From an uncultured Clostridia bacterium (GTDB lineage Bacteria; Bacillota; Clostridia; Oscillospirales; Acutalibacteraceae), in the NCBI GenBank assembly GCA_946499275.1, contig CAMMRL010000028.1, forward strand, positions 1 through 34,275: 34,275 bases of DNA, written 5' to 3'. Positions 17,350 to 25,444 of the stretch are shown here, in pieces (position 1 is the stretch's first letter; every line of letters begins with the position of its first letter). The translations under genes were made by a program, and so were the position numbers. Under the pieces are notes generated by a model. It had not been told where the DNA came from, searched no databases, and saw nothing but the letters and a program-made list of their open reading frames with translations.

Positions 17350-17387
17350 TTTGCATACCGTTATATTTTTGTAAGGGAGATAGGTAA

Positions 17388-18494
17388 TTGAAAAAAACAA
17401 TTGGTTTTGTCTTGGCAGCCGGGTTGATCCTGGCCATGGCGGGTTGTACGAAAGAGACTTCGGGAGGAAGTTGGGATTGGGCGAGCGAGCCCAAGGCGGA
17501 GTCCACCGGTGTGACGCTGAACGTGTATAACTGGGGCGAGTACATCGACGACAGCGACGTGAACGTCAACGACGCTTTTACCCATCTGACCGGGATCAAA
17601 GTGAATTACAAAAATTTCACCGACAACGAAAGCATGTACGCCTTACTTAGCTCGGGTGCGGCGGATTACGACGTGATTTTCCCCTCCGACTATATGGTGG
17701 GGAAGATGATCCGGGAAAACATGCTGGCCAAAATCAATTTTGATAACGTCCCGAATTTCCAGTATATTGACGAGAGTCTCAAAAATCCGGCATACGACCC
17801 GACCAACGAGTATTCCGTGCCGTATACCTGGGGTACCGTAGGGATTTTTTATAATTCCGAGTACGTGGACGAAGCCGACCTGGAGGACGGTTGGGATCTG
17901 CTCTGGAATGAAAAATATAAGGATAAGATTTTCATGTTCGACAATCCCCGCGACGCGTTCGGTATCGCGCTCAAAAAGCTGGGCTATTCGATGAACACCG
18001 AGAACCCGGATGAGTGGCAGGCCGCGTACGAGGAGTTGGTCAAGCAAAAGCCGCTGGTGCAGGCGTATGTGATGGACCAGGTGTACGACAAGATGATCAA
18101 CGAGGAAGGCTGGATCGCCCCTTATTACTCGGGCGACGGCATCATTATGATGGACGAGGACGAAGGCAATACCGCTATCAAGTACTTTGTACCGGAGGAA
18201 GGGACCAATCTGTTTGTCGACGCAATGTGTATTCCTGCCACCGCAAAGCACAAGACCGAGGCGGAAGCGTACATCAACTTTATGTGCCGCACCGAGGTCG
18301 CCAAAGCGAACGCCGAGTACATCGGGTATTCCACCCCTCAAACCGAGGCGCGCAAGCTGCTCGATCCATCCATCGGGGAGAACCCGAACTTCTATCCGCC
18401 GCAGTCCCTGTTGGAGAAAACGGAAGTGTTCATCACCCTGCCGGACGAGATCAACGAACTGCAGGATTCCCTGTGGATCCAATTGAAGAAATAA
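17388..18494 (+). CDS. potD: Polyamine-binding lipoprotein PotD
   Basis: 368 residues. The start is TTG, since no ATG fits and GGGAGATAG precedes it; the product then begins with a perfect lipoprotein signal (KKTIGFVLAAGLILAMAGC). The lipidated Cys near residue 20 anchors it outside the membrane. The mature domain is a type-2 periplasmic-type binding protein: LNVYNWGEYID near the start, VIFPSDYMVGKMI, YTWGTVGIFYNSEYVDE and IDEINELQDSLW-like ends are typical of PotD. It captures spermidine or putrescine and hands it to PotBC. A strong terminator ends the operon. Substrate preference cannot be told from sequence alone. Confidence 0.9.
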   Translation: MKKTIGFVLAAGLILAMAGCTKETSGGSWDWASEPKAESTGVTLNVYNWGEYIDDSDVNVNDAFTHLTGIKVNYKNFTDNESMYALLSSGAADYDVIFPSDYMVGKMIRENMLAKINFDNVPNFQYIDESLKNPAYDPTNEYSVPYTWGTVGIFYNSEYVDEADLEDGWDLLWNEKYKDKIFMFDNPRDAFGIALKKLGYSMNTENPDEWQAAYEELVKQKPLVQAYVMDQVYDKMINEEGWIAPYYSGDGIIMMDEDEGNTAIKYFVPEEGTNLFVDAMCIPATAKHKTEAEAYINFMCRTEVAKANAEYIGYSTPQTEARKLLDPSIGENPNFYPPQSLLEKTEVFITLPDEINELQDSLWIQLKK

Positions 18495-18507
18495 GCGCGA
18501 TTAGTAG

Positions 18508-18536
18508 GAAGGCCCGGATTTCCGGGCCTTCTTTTC
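18508..18536 (+). terminator. Terminator of the pot operon
   Basis: GAAGGCCCGG (18508-18517) pairs with CCGGGCCTTC (18522-18531), loop ATTT, followed by TTTT. It lies 14 bases past the potD stop. Confidence 0.92.
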
Positions 18537-18597
18537 CGTATGGGCAAGCTATGGATATGAAAAAGGCCGTTTTTTCCGCCCTTTTGGACGGGAAAGC

Positions 18598-18626
18598 TTG
18601 ACCGGGCGGACGACGGGTTGTATGAT
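18598..18626 (+). promoter_or_regulatory. Promoter of the epimerase/phosphatase pair
   Basis: TTGACC and TATGAT are 17 bases apart. The expected start near 18633 leaves a leader of about 25 bases containing AAAGGA before the ATG at 18658. Confidence 0.65.
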
Positions 18627-18657
18627 GAATGAAAGATGATGTGAAAGGACTGTACAT

Positions 18658-19536
18658 ATGCTGACTACGATTCAGAATACTACCATTCGGGCGACGGTTT
18701 CCGACCGTGGAGCGGAACTACAGTCGGTTGAGTCCGCCGAAGGGGTTTCCTATCTTTGGAACGGTGACCCGGCCCATTGGTCGGGCCGCGCCCCCATCCT
18801 TTTCCCCTGCGTCGGCGCACTGCGGGGAGACCGCGCCGACAGCGAAGCGGGAGAAATCCGCCTGCCCAAACACGGTTTTGCCCGGAAGCGGGATTGGTCG
18901 CTGGAGAAACAGGCGGAGGATAGCGTAACCTATCTTTTGGAGTCCGACGACGAAACACGCGCGGGATATCCTTATGATTTTGCCCTCCGCGCACGGTATA
19001 CCCTCGGCGATCACAGCGTGACCACCACTTTCCTAATAAAAAATACGGGGGAGCGGGTAATGCCGTTCTGCATCGGGGGACATCCCGCTTTCCACGTCCC
19101 GCTGGCCGAGGGGGAAGAATTTGAAGATTATAGCTTGGAGTTTGAACAACCGGAGACGGCCGATTGCCCGCTGATCGATATGCAGCATTGCTTGCTGATC
19201 GACACCGCCCGGAACCGGGTGCTGACCGAGTCGCGGATTTTGCCGCTGAACCATGTGATGTTCCGCGGGGATGCGCTGGTATTCGATCGCCTGAAATCCC
19301 GCCGGGTCCGCCTTTTTTCCCGGAAGAGCGGGCGGGGCGTACGGATGGACTTCGAAGGAATGGACTTCTTCGCCGTTTGGTCGCCGATAGAAGACGGTCC
19401 GCTTCTGGCGCTGGAGCCGTGGACCGGCACTGGCACGCAGGTCAGCGAGGACGATATCTTCGAGCATAAGCAGGGTATGCGGATCCTGCAGCCGGGACAG
19501 GAGGACACGGTATCCTTTACCGTGACGGTGTTTTGA
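18658..19536 (+). CDS. Aldose 1-epimerase family protein (LacX-like)
   Basis: 292 residues of the galactose mutarotase beta-sandwich fold. The family residues are visible: LPKHGFARKRDW with one His, GGHPAFHVPL with the second His, and LALEPWTGTG with the likely catalytic Glu. Related enzymes interconvert alpha and beta forms of sugars in the cytoplasm, or act on phosphosugars. The YLWNGDPAHWSGRAPILFPCVG start is typical of the LacX/YeaD-like branch, so the true sugar is unsettled. It is coupled to the following phosphatase gene: its TGA stop overlaps that gene's TTG start. Confidence 0.88.
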   Translation: MLTTIQNTTIRATVSDRGAELQSVESAEGVSYLWNGDPAHWSGRAPILFPCVGALRGDRADSEAGEIRLPKHGFARKRDWSLEKQAEDSVTYLLESDDETRAGYPYDFALRARYTLGDHSVTTTFLIKNTGERVMPFCIGGHPAFHVPLAEGEEFEDYSLEFEQPETADCPLIDMQHCLLIDTARNRVLTESRILPLNHVMFRGDALVFDRLKSRRVRLFSRKSGRGVRMDFEGMDFFAVWSPIEDGPLLALEPWTGTGTQVSEDDIFEHKQGMRILQPGQEDTVSFTVTVF

Positions 19537-20192
19537 GCGGCAGGAAACCCTGGTCGGCGGTAGTGTTTGACCTGGACGGGACGCTAGCGGACACGCTGCG
19601 GGATTTGGCGGAAGCGACTAACGCCGCCCTACGGCAAAACGGCCTGCCGGCCTGTCCGTTGGACGCCTATCCCCATATGGTTGGTAACGGTTTGAAAAAG
19701 CTGGTGGAACGCGCGGCAGGGCCGGACGCTTCCACCGCGGTGCTGGAAGCGGTGCGGCAGTCATTTTTACAGATATACGACCGGGACTGCTTGCGCTATA
19801 CTACGGCTTACGAAGGGATGCCGGAAACGCTTGCTGCCCTGCGGGAGAGGGGGATCCCCTTATTGGTAGTAACCAACAAGCCGGATGCGCAGGCCCACAC
19901 CATTGTGGAGGGGCTGTTTGGAAAGGGGCTTTTTGCCGGCATATACGGCAATCGCGAGGAACGGCAGGTAAAGCCGGATCCGGCTCTGACATTGGAAGCG
20001 CTGTCGCTTGTCGGCGCGCCGCCGGAAAACGCGCTTTTCGTCGGCGATTCCGACGTAGACGTTTATACGGCGAGAAATGCCGGGATGCGCGCCGCCGGCG
20101 CGGTATGGGGGTTCCGCGGGGAAGAGGAGCTGCGCGCGGCGGGAGCGGATTTTTTATTGCATAAACCTGCAGAAATTTTAAATACTTATTGA
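19533..20192 (+). CDS. gph: HAD-family phosphatase, phosphoglycolate phosphatase-like
   Basis: 219 residues with all four HAD motifs: DLDGTLADT (two catalytic Asp), VVTNKPD (Thr), the Lys in RQVKPDPALT and the acidic pair in FVGDSDVDVYTA. A helical cap domain lies between motifs I and II, as in Gph/PGP-type enzymes that remove phosphate from small molecules such as 2-phosphoglycolate. The start is TTG within the stop of the epimerase gene (TTTTGAGC); a GTG further in would remove part of the first strand. Co-transcription with a sugar epimerase hints at sugar-phosphate clean-up. The exact substrate is inferred weakly. Confidence 0.85.
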   Translation: MSGRKPWSAVVFDLDGTLADTLRDLAEATNAALRQNGLPACPLDAYPHMVGNGLKKLVERAAGPDASTAVLEAVRQSFLQIYDRDCLRYTTAYEGMPETLAALRERGIPLLVVTNKPDAQAHTIVEGLFGKGLFAGIYGNREERQVKPDPALTLEALSLVGAPPENALFVGDSDVDVYTARNAGMRAAGAVWGFRGEEELRAAGADFLLHKPAEILNTY

Positions 20193-20217
20193 TTATTCAA
20201 AGGCAATCCGCTATAAT
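20189..20217 (+). promoter_or_regulatory. Promoter of the amino acid transport operon
   Basis: TTGATT and TATAAT are 17 bases apart and begin inside the last codons of the phosphatase gene. Transcription would start near 20224. Confidence 0.7.
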
Positions 20218-20230
20218 AGAAACGTTTTAT

Positions 20231-20268
20231 GGCAGCGGCCCGTCTTATGCCTGTGACGGGCCTTTGCC
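20231..20268 (+). promoter_or_regulatory. Hairpin at the start of the transport-operon leader
   Basis: GGCCCGTC (20237-20244) pairs with GACGGGCC (20255-20262), with outer GGCA/TGCC. No U-run follows, so it could act as a 5' stabiliser or terminate the upstream gene weakly. The leader continues about 130 more bases to the ATG at 20395 with no known riboswitch core recognised. Confidence 0.5.
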
Positions 20269-20394
20269 ATGCTTGTCGGCCGGGCTTGTACGTCCTTTTG
20301 CCGAAAAATAAGCCGGAGAGGCTCCTTCCGTCGCGGGATCCCCGGTTTATGCCGAAGACGGCGACCCTTGCGGCGGAGAAATGGAGAGAGAACA

Positions 20395-21204
20395 ATGAAT
20401 AAATTTCTCAAATTTATTGCTTTGGGTACGGCGGCTTCCCTGATGGCGCTGTCCCTGGCGGCCTGCACCAGCGGCGATCAGAACAGCTCCACGGGCTCGA
20501 CAGGTCCGAACGACAGCGGTTCCGCTTCGCTGGATCTGGTGAGCGAAGGCACCCTGATCATGGGGACCAATGCGGAGTTCCCCCCCTTTGAGTACCAGGA
20601 GAACGGTGAAGTCGTGGGCGTGGATGCGGCGCTGATGGGCGCGATTGCGGAAAAGCTCGGCCTACAACTGGAGATCAAGGACATGGCGTTCGAGTCTCTG
20701 TCGGAAGCTCTGTCCGGCGGGACGATTGATATTATCGCGGCGGGTTTCACCATTGACCCGAAACGTGAAGAGACAATGGACTTCACCAACACCTATTTTA
20801 CCGCCAAACAGACCATCCTGGTCCGTTCGGACAGCGGTTTCGCTTCCAAAGCGGATCTGGAGGATAAGAAGATCGGCGGCCAGACCGGCACCACCGGCCT
20901 TTCCTGTGCGGAGGAACTGACCGCGAAGGAGAACATCAAGGGTTATAACAACGGTTCCCTGGCGGTGGACGACCTGCTCAACGGCAACCTGGACGCGGTG
21001 ATCATCGACAACAACCCCGCCAACGAGTATAAGAATCAGCACGGTGACGAACTGACCCTGATTACGGACCAGTTCGAAGAGGAAGAATACGCGATGGCGG
21101 TCAAGAAGGGGAACAAATCCCTGCTCGACGCGGTGAACAAGGCGCTGGACGAAATCAAAGCGGACGGCACTTTCGATGAGATTGTCGCCCAGTACATTAA
21201 ATAA
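20395..21204 (+). CDS. Amino acid-binding lipoprotein of an ABC transporter
   Basis: 269 residues, family 3 solute-binding protein. The ATG at 20395 has GAGAG upstream and gives a lipoprotein signal ending in MALSLAAC, with the lipidated Cys near residue 23. A Ser/Gly/Thr-rich linker follows. The mature domain shows TLIMGTNAEFPPFEY, GVDAALMGAIAEKLG, AAGFTIDPKREETMDFTNTYF and VIIDNNPANEY, matching polar amino acid binders of the HisJ/GlnH type. It catches an amino acid outside the cell for the permease and ATPase encoded next. The ligand cannot be assigned. A hairpin between it and the permease probably raises its level relative to them. Confidence 0.9.
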   Translation: MNKFLKFIALGTAASLMALSLAACTSGDQNSSTGSTGPNDSGSASLDLVSEGTLIMGTNAEFPPFEYQENGEVVGVDAALMGAIAEKLGLQLEIKDMAFESLSEALSGGTIDIIAAGFTIDPKREETMDFTNTYFTAKQTILVRSDSGFASKADLEDKKIGGQTGTTGLSCAEELTAKENIKGYNNGSLAVDDLLNGNLDAVIIDNNPANEYKNQHGDELTLITDQFEEEEYAMAVKKGNKSLLDAVNKALDEIKADGTFDEIVAQYIK

Positions 21205-21221
21205 TTTTTGGTATAACAGGC

Positions 21222-21266
21222 AGAAAAGGAAGCCGGCTGGCAATCAACGGCCGGTTTTCTTTTTTC
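21222..21266 (+). terminator. Partial terminator between binding protein and permease
   Basis: A stem built on GAAGCCGG/CCGGTTTTC is followed by TTTTCTTTTTTC. Leaky hairpins after binding-protein genes are common in ABC operons. The permease ribosome site GGAAGGAGG begins only a few bases later. Confidence 0.65.
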
Positions 21267-21284
21267 TCGGAAGGAGGGCTTTGC

Positions 21285-22052
21285 TTGGATGCGCTCTGGC
21301 GTTCCTTTGAAAATTTGGCGGCGTCCTTTGGGGATACGGTGTATCTCGCTCTGGTGAAGGACGATGCGTATCAGTACCTCTGGCGGGGTTTAGGAAACTC
21401 CTTGAAATTGACCCTGCTGGCGGCGGTGATCGGCGTGATCCTTGGACTGCTGCTGGCTATCGCTAAGTTGCAGGATGTGGATAACCTGACCGGGAACCGT
21501 TTCCTGGTTGGGCTCCGCCGCCTGCTGGCCGGATTTGCCAACGGGTACATCTCGGTGGTGCGTGGAACCCCCGCAGTGGTGCAGCTTCTGGTCCTGTACT
21601 TCATCATTTACAGCCAGATTCTGAAAAACATCCCCGGGTTTGACAAGATTCCCGATCTGGTAATAGCGGGGATAGCGTTCGGCATCAACTCGGGCGCCTA
21701 TGTAGCGGAAATCATCCGCGCAGGGATTATGGCGGTGGACCGTGGGCAGACTGAGGCGGGCCGTTCGCTCGGCCTTTCGGCGGGGAGCACAATGCTTTTC
21801 ATCGTGATCCCTCAGGCAGTCAAAAACGTCCTGCCCGCATTAGGTAACGAGTTTATCGTCCTGCTTAAGGAAACTTCGGTAGCGGGCTATATCGGCATTG
21901 CCGACCTGACCAAAGGGGCGCAGACCATCGGTAGCACGATCTACAACTTCACCGTGCCGCTTTTGTGCGCGGCCTACGTCTACTTCCTGATGACCACGGT
22001 GCTTTCCAGCGGCATCGGCGTGCTGGAGAGGAGGCTGCATAAGAGTGATTGA
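21285..22052 (+). CDS. Polar amino acid ABC transporter permease
   Basis: 255 residues of the HisM/GlnP permease family. The start is TTG at 21285, well placed after GGAAGGAGG; the nearby ATG is out of frame. The family core is plain: [47 protein letters not shown] and the coupling loop [26 protein letters not shown]. About five membrane segments are predicted. A single permease gene means it probably works as a homodimer. The ATPase gene begins within its last codons (eight-base overlap), so the two are coupled. Confidence 0.92.
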   Translation: MDALWRSFENLAASFGDTVYLALVKDDAYQYLWRGLGNSLKLTLLAAVIGVILGLLLAIAKLQDVDNLTGNRFLVGLRRLLAGFANGYISVVRGTPAVVQLLVLYFIIYSQILKNIPGFDKIPDLVIAGIAFGINSGAYVAEIIRAGIMAVDRGQTEAGRSLGLSAGSTMLFIVIPQAVKNVLPALGNEFIVLLKETSVAGYIGIADLTKGAQTIGSTIYNFTVPLLCAAYVYFLMTTVLSSGIGVLERRLHKSD

Positions 22053-22767
22053 GGTAAAGAACCTACATAAGTATTTCGGCGAACTCGAGGTGCTCAAGGG
22101 GATTGACGCCCACATCGGTAAAGGGGACTGCGTCTGTGTGATCGGCCCGTCGGGCGGCGGCAAGTCCACCTTCTTGCGCTGTATCAATCTCCTTGAAATG
22201 CCGACCAAGGGCGATATTTGGATCGAAGGCGTTTCCGCCATGCATAATCTGAAGAATCTCGACCAACTTCGCCAGAAGGTGGGGATGGTGTTCCAGCAGT
22301 TCAACCTTTTCCCGCACATGACGGTGAAGGAAAATATTACCCTCGCTCCGGTAAAGCTGAAAAAAATGACGAAGGCCGAAGCGACCGACCGGGCGATGGA
22401 GTTGCTGGGCCGGGTTGGCCTGGCGGAAAAGGCGGAGGAATACCCCAACCGCCTTTCCGGCGGCCAGAAACAGCGGGTGGCGATCGCTCGCGCCTTGGCG
22501 ATGGACCCGGACGTGCTGCTGTTTGACGAACCGACCTCTGCGCTTGACCCGGAGATGGTGGGCGAGGTGCTGGAAGTGATGAAGAGCCTGGCGCTTAACA
22601 ACGCGACTATGGTGGTGGTTACCCACGAAATGGGGTTTGCCAGGGAGGTAGGGAACCGGATCTTCTTTATGGACGGCGGCGTGATATCGGAGGAAGGCAC
22701 CCCGGACGATATCTTTAACCACCCCCAAAACGCCCGCACCAAGGAATTCCTTTCTAAGGTGCTGTAA
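22045..22767 (+). CDS. Polar amino acid ABC transporter ATPase (GlnQ-like)
   Basis: 240 residues with a GTG start and GGAGG upstream. All ATPase motifs are present: Walker [11 protein letters not shown]-loop [10 protein letters not shown], signature [15 protein letters not shown], Walker [13 protein letters not shown] and the switch His in [11 protein letters not shown]. Length and motif wording match the GlnQ/HisP group, with no extra C-terminal domain. It energises amino acid uptake through the preceding permease. Confidence 0.94.
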   Translation: MIEVKNLHKYFGELEVLKGIDAHIGKGDCVCVIGPSGGGKSTFLRCINLLEMPTKGDIWIEGVSAMHNLKNLDQLRQKVGMVFQQFNLFPHMTVKENITLAPVKLKKMTKAEATDRAMELLGRVGLAEKAEEYPNRLSGGQKQRVAIARALAMDPDVLLFDEPTSALDPEMVGEVLEVMKSLALNNATMVVVTHEMGFAREVGNRIFFMDGGVISEEGTPDDIFNHPQNARTKEFLSKVL

Positions 22768-22795
22768 CCGGGGCCGGTTGGAAAGGGTTGAAACG

Positions 22796-23434
22796 ATGAA
22801 AACAACACTAATGGTATTTATCCTGATGGGCGTCTTGTTCATCGTGCCGCTGATCTTGTTCAACATCCGGAAAATCTGGGTGAAAAAGCCGCCGGATCCG
22901 GTAAAATTCAAACCGGTTCGGTTTACGGTGATTACGCTTTTATCGGTTTTTATTGTTGTATTTCTGGTGACGGCGTATCATGCGACGATCAATAACCGGT
23001 ATGAAATCGCGATCGAGCGATTGGCCCAGCAGCACGCCGAAGCGATTGTCGGCAACCAGTCGATGGACGATTTCCGCACCTTTTTGACGGCGAACGGCAC
23101 TGAACGGATGGAGGACAGCGTAGCGGAGATGGAGTTCCCGGATTACGGCGACGTTTCGGAAGCAAAATTCCAGCTCAGCAACTGGTGCATCCCGAAGTAC
23201 TGGACGGAAAAGGGCGGTTTCGAGCAGGTGGAAGTCCTGGGGGACGAAAATCCCGTGTATATCCTTTACCGGATGACCGCCGGCGATAGAAACGACCTGA
23301 TTTTGGTCCGGATGGTGAAAACCGAGGACGGTTGGAAATACGATGCGATCGATACGCCAACCAAGGAACAGATCGGAGTAATCAAGGAGCCGAAAGAGAA
23401 GACCGGTAAGTGGTATACGGTCAAGAAGGATTAA
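22796..23434 (+). CDS. Membrane protein of unknown function
   Basis: 212 residues from the ATG at 22796, with AAAGGG upstream. Two membrane segments lie near the N terminus (LMVFILMGVLFIVPLILF and FTVITLLSVFIVVFLVTAY), joined by a basic Pro-rich loop (KKPPDPVKFKP). An outer or inner soluble domain of about 145 residues follows with no recognised motif. It lies 28 bases after the ATPase gene and likely shares its transcript. A role in the transporter is possible but not shown; partners of this kind are not standard in GlnQ-type systems. Confidence 0.65.
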   Translation: MKTTLMVFILMGVLFIVPLILFNIRKIWVKKPPDPVKFKPVRFTVITLLSVFIVVFLVTAYHATINNRYEIAIERLAQQHAEAIVGNQSMDDFRTFLTANGTERMEDSVAEMEFPDYGDVSEAKFQLSNWCIPKYWTEKGGFEQVEVLGDENPVYILYRMTAGDRNDLILVRMVKTEDGWKYDAIDTPTKEQIGVIKEPKEKTGKWYTVKKD

Positions 23435-23531
23435 TATTGCGGTGGTTCTCTGTTGGACAGCGAAATCACTAACCGCGTTGTAGAAAAGCGTTCTGGAGCT
23501 CCAATAAACACCAGGGAAGGGGAAAACCGTC

Positions 23532-24143
23532 GTGCGCGTATTGTTTCAAGGAGACAGCGTCACTGACGCAGGCCGTATCCGGGAAAATCCGGCGGATCTC
23601 GGGCAGGGATATCCCCAATATGCGGCGGGGCTGCTGCAAAAGCGGTATCCGGAGATATCGTGGGAGTTTATCAACTGGGGAATCGGCGGAAACCGAACCG
23701 GCGACCTGCTCGCCCGGTGGCGGACGGATTGCATTGACCTGCAGCCGGACTTGGTTTCCATCCTCATCGGCATCAACGATACCTGGCGGGCGTTCGACCA
23801 GAACGACCCGACCTCTGTCGAGCGGTTTGAGGAGAATTACCGTCGGCTTTTGGAGGATGTTCAAGCCCATACCCATGCCAAAATCCTGATGCTGGAGCCG
23901 TTTGTACTGCACGACACGTCGGATAAGGATGCCTGGCGGGCGGATTTGGATCCGAAAATCCAGGCAGTACGCCGTTTGGCGTGGGAATACGCCGACGCTT
24001 TCGTACCGCTGGACGGCCTGTTCGCCGCCGCCTGTGTGGAGCGTCCGCCGTTATACTGGACGGCAGACGGCGTTCATCCGGTGGAAGCAGGCGCCCGGCT
24101 GATTGCCGCCGCTTACGCGGACGCGGCGGCAAAGTTGCTGTGA
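23532..24143 (+). CDS. SGNH/GDSL-family hydrolase
   Basis: 203 residues, GTG start with AGGGAAGGGG upstream. The four SGNH blocks are present: the nucleophile Ser in FQGDSVTDAGR, Gly in NWGIGGNRTGD, Asn in LIGINDTWRAF, and the Asp-His pair in TADGVHPVEAG. Such enzymes cleave acetyl or other ester groups, often from sugars (rhamnogalacturonan or xylan acetyl esterases) or lipids. No signal peptide is seen, so it acts inside the cell. It stands alone about 100 bases after the previous gene. Its substrate is unknown. Confidence 0.88.
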   Translation: MRVLFQGDSVTDAGRIRENPADLGQGYPQYAAGLLQKRYPEISWEFINWGIGGNRTGDLLARWRTDCIDLQPDLVSILIGINDTWRAFDQNDPTSVERFEENYRRLLEDVQAHTHAKILMLEPFVLHDTSDKDAWRADLDPKIQAVRRLAWEYADAFVPLDGLFAAACVERPPLYWTADGVHPVEAGARLIAAAYADAAAKLL

Positions 24144-24266
24144 ACCTGTCCCAGCGTTAAACCACGTATCGCTATTTCCCAGTGTCGGGGTGCAGAACCT
24201 CTGCTTTTCTTACAAAGGAACAGGGCTTTGGCCATTTTAAAGAGGATGGCATTAATATCCACGAGT

Positions 24267-24300
24267 AAAAACCGGTGCGGCGACAGCCGCACCGGTTTTT
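24267..24300. terminator. Bidirectional terminator between converging genes
   Basis: AAAAACCGGTGCGG (24267-24280) pairs with CCGCACCGGTTTTT (24287-24300), loop CGACAG. It serves the esterase gene on the plus strand and the radical SAM gene on the minus strand. A weaker GCAGA/TCTGC hairpin with TTTTCTT at 24192-24211 may also act on the plus strand. Confidence 0.92.
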
Positions 24301-24336
24301 CGATGTGGGAAATTAAGGAATATGGCGCGGTATCGG

Positions 24337-25272
24337 TTACCGGCTTCCTTCTTTCCTTTCTACACCGGTGAGGTCGAAAGCCGGGATATAGGCCAATCCG
24401 GCGCTTGCTCTGTCCTGGACATAGCCGTCGGTCAGGTCCCGTTCCAGCATGGCGTCCCACACCTTGCGGCATTCCCGGGCGGTGACGCGGCGGGTGAGGG
24501 CCGGGTCCGGCACCTGGGGGTTCACCGGGGTGTATTGGAACATCGGGCTGAGCCAGACCCCTTCCGGTTTGTTTTCCTGTAGCCAATCCAGTACCGCGAT
24601 GGTGTTGCGGGTATGGCCGGGAAGGAGGAGATGGCGCACCATGGTTCCGCGCCGGGCGATGCCTTCGCCATCCAGCGCCATCGGCCCGGTCTGTCTCGCC
24701 ATCTCCAGGATGGCGGGGGCGGCGTACTCAAAATAGTCGGGCGCCCCGGAAAGCCGGGCGGATAAGTCGCTGTCGATATATTTTAGGTCAGGAAGGTAGA
24801 CATCCACCGCCCCTTCCAGCAGGCGGAGGGTTTCCACCTGTTCGTACCCGCTGGAATTGTACACAATTGGTATCGCGGGGTGATACTGTTCTAGCGCGGC
24901 AAGGATAGCGGGGATAAAATGGGTGGGGTTGACCAGGTTGATGTTATGCGCGCCCTGGGCTTCCAGTTCACGGAAGATCTCGGACAGCCGCGCCGGGGAG
25001 ACCGTTTTCCCAAACCGGCCGTGGCTGATCGGCCGGTTCTGGCAATAAACACAGCCGAGCGGGCAGCCGGAGAAAAAGACCGTTCCGGATCCCCTGGTCC
25101 CGCTGATGCAGGGCTCCTCCCCGGTATGGAGCGCTGCACGGGCAATTACCGGGGAGGAGGGCATGCCGCACCGTCCGGCGCCGCTCTCCGGCGTGCGGGG
25201 AGCGGCGCAGCGGCGGGGACATAGGGTGCAGAGCGTGCCGGAGGGAAAAACGGAGGAATCCAGAGCCGTCAT
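24337..25272 (-). CDS. Radical SAM protein, PflX-like
   Basis: 311 residues. The radical SAM cluster motif is SGCPLGCVYCQN (CxxxCxxC). A second Cys set lies upstream (LCTLCPRRC and GRCGM), the mark of the PflX group related to pyruvate formate-lyase activating enzyme. Downstream are NINLVNPTHFIPAI, VYNSSGYE, VDVYLPDLKYID and VRHLLLPGH, all typical. It would split S-adenosylmethionine to make a radical for an unknown partner; no glycyl-radical enzyme gene is near. The ATG at 25272 has only a distant AAAGG. It may be read with the ABC-F gene upstream or from its own unseen promoter. Confidence 0.88.
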   Translation of the reverse strand: MTALDSSVFPSGTLCTLCPRRCAAPRTPESGAGRCGMPSSPVIARAALHTGEEPCISGTRGSGTVFFSGCPLGCVYCQNRPISHGRFGKTVSPARLSEIFRELEAQGAHNINLVNPTHFIPAILAALEQYHPAIPIVYNSSGYEQVETLRLLEGAVDVYLPDLKYIDSDLSARLSGAPDYFEYAAPAILEMARQTGPMALDGEGIARRGTMVRHLLLPGHTRNTIAVLDWLQENKPEGVWLSPMFQYTPVNPQVPDPALTRRVTARECRKVWDAMLERDLTDGYVQDRASAGLAYIPAFDLTGVERKEGSR

Positions 25273-25444
25273 GGAGGGTCAACGTCCTTTCATAGGGAAA
25301 AATACTAAGCAGAGGAAAAGCGCTGCGTGTTTGTACAGTGGCTTTCTCCTGTTGCGATTGGATGGGAAACGTTGGTGTTGATGGGGAAGGGCGGATGCGG
25401 CGCACCGGCGCGTCCTGCCGGTATCCGGAAGGCTATCCGGCCGT

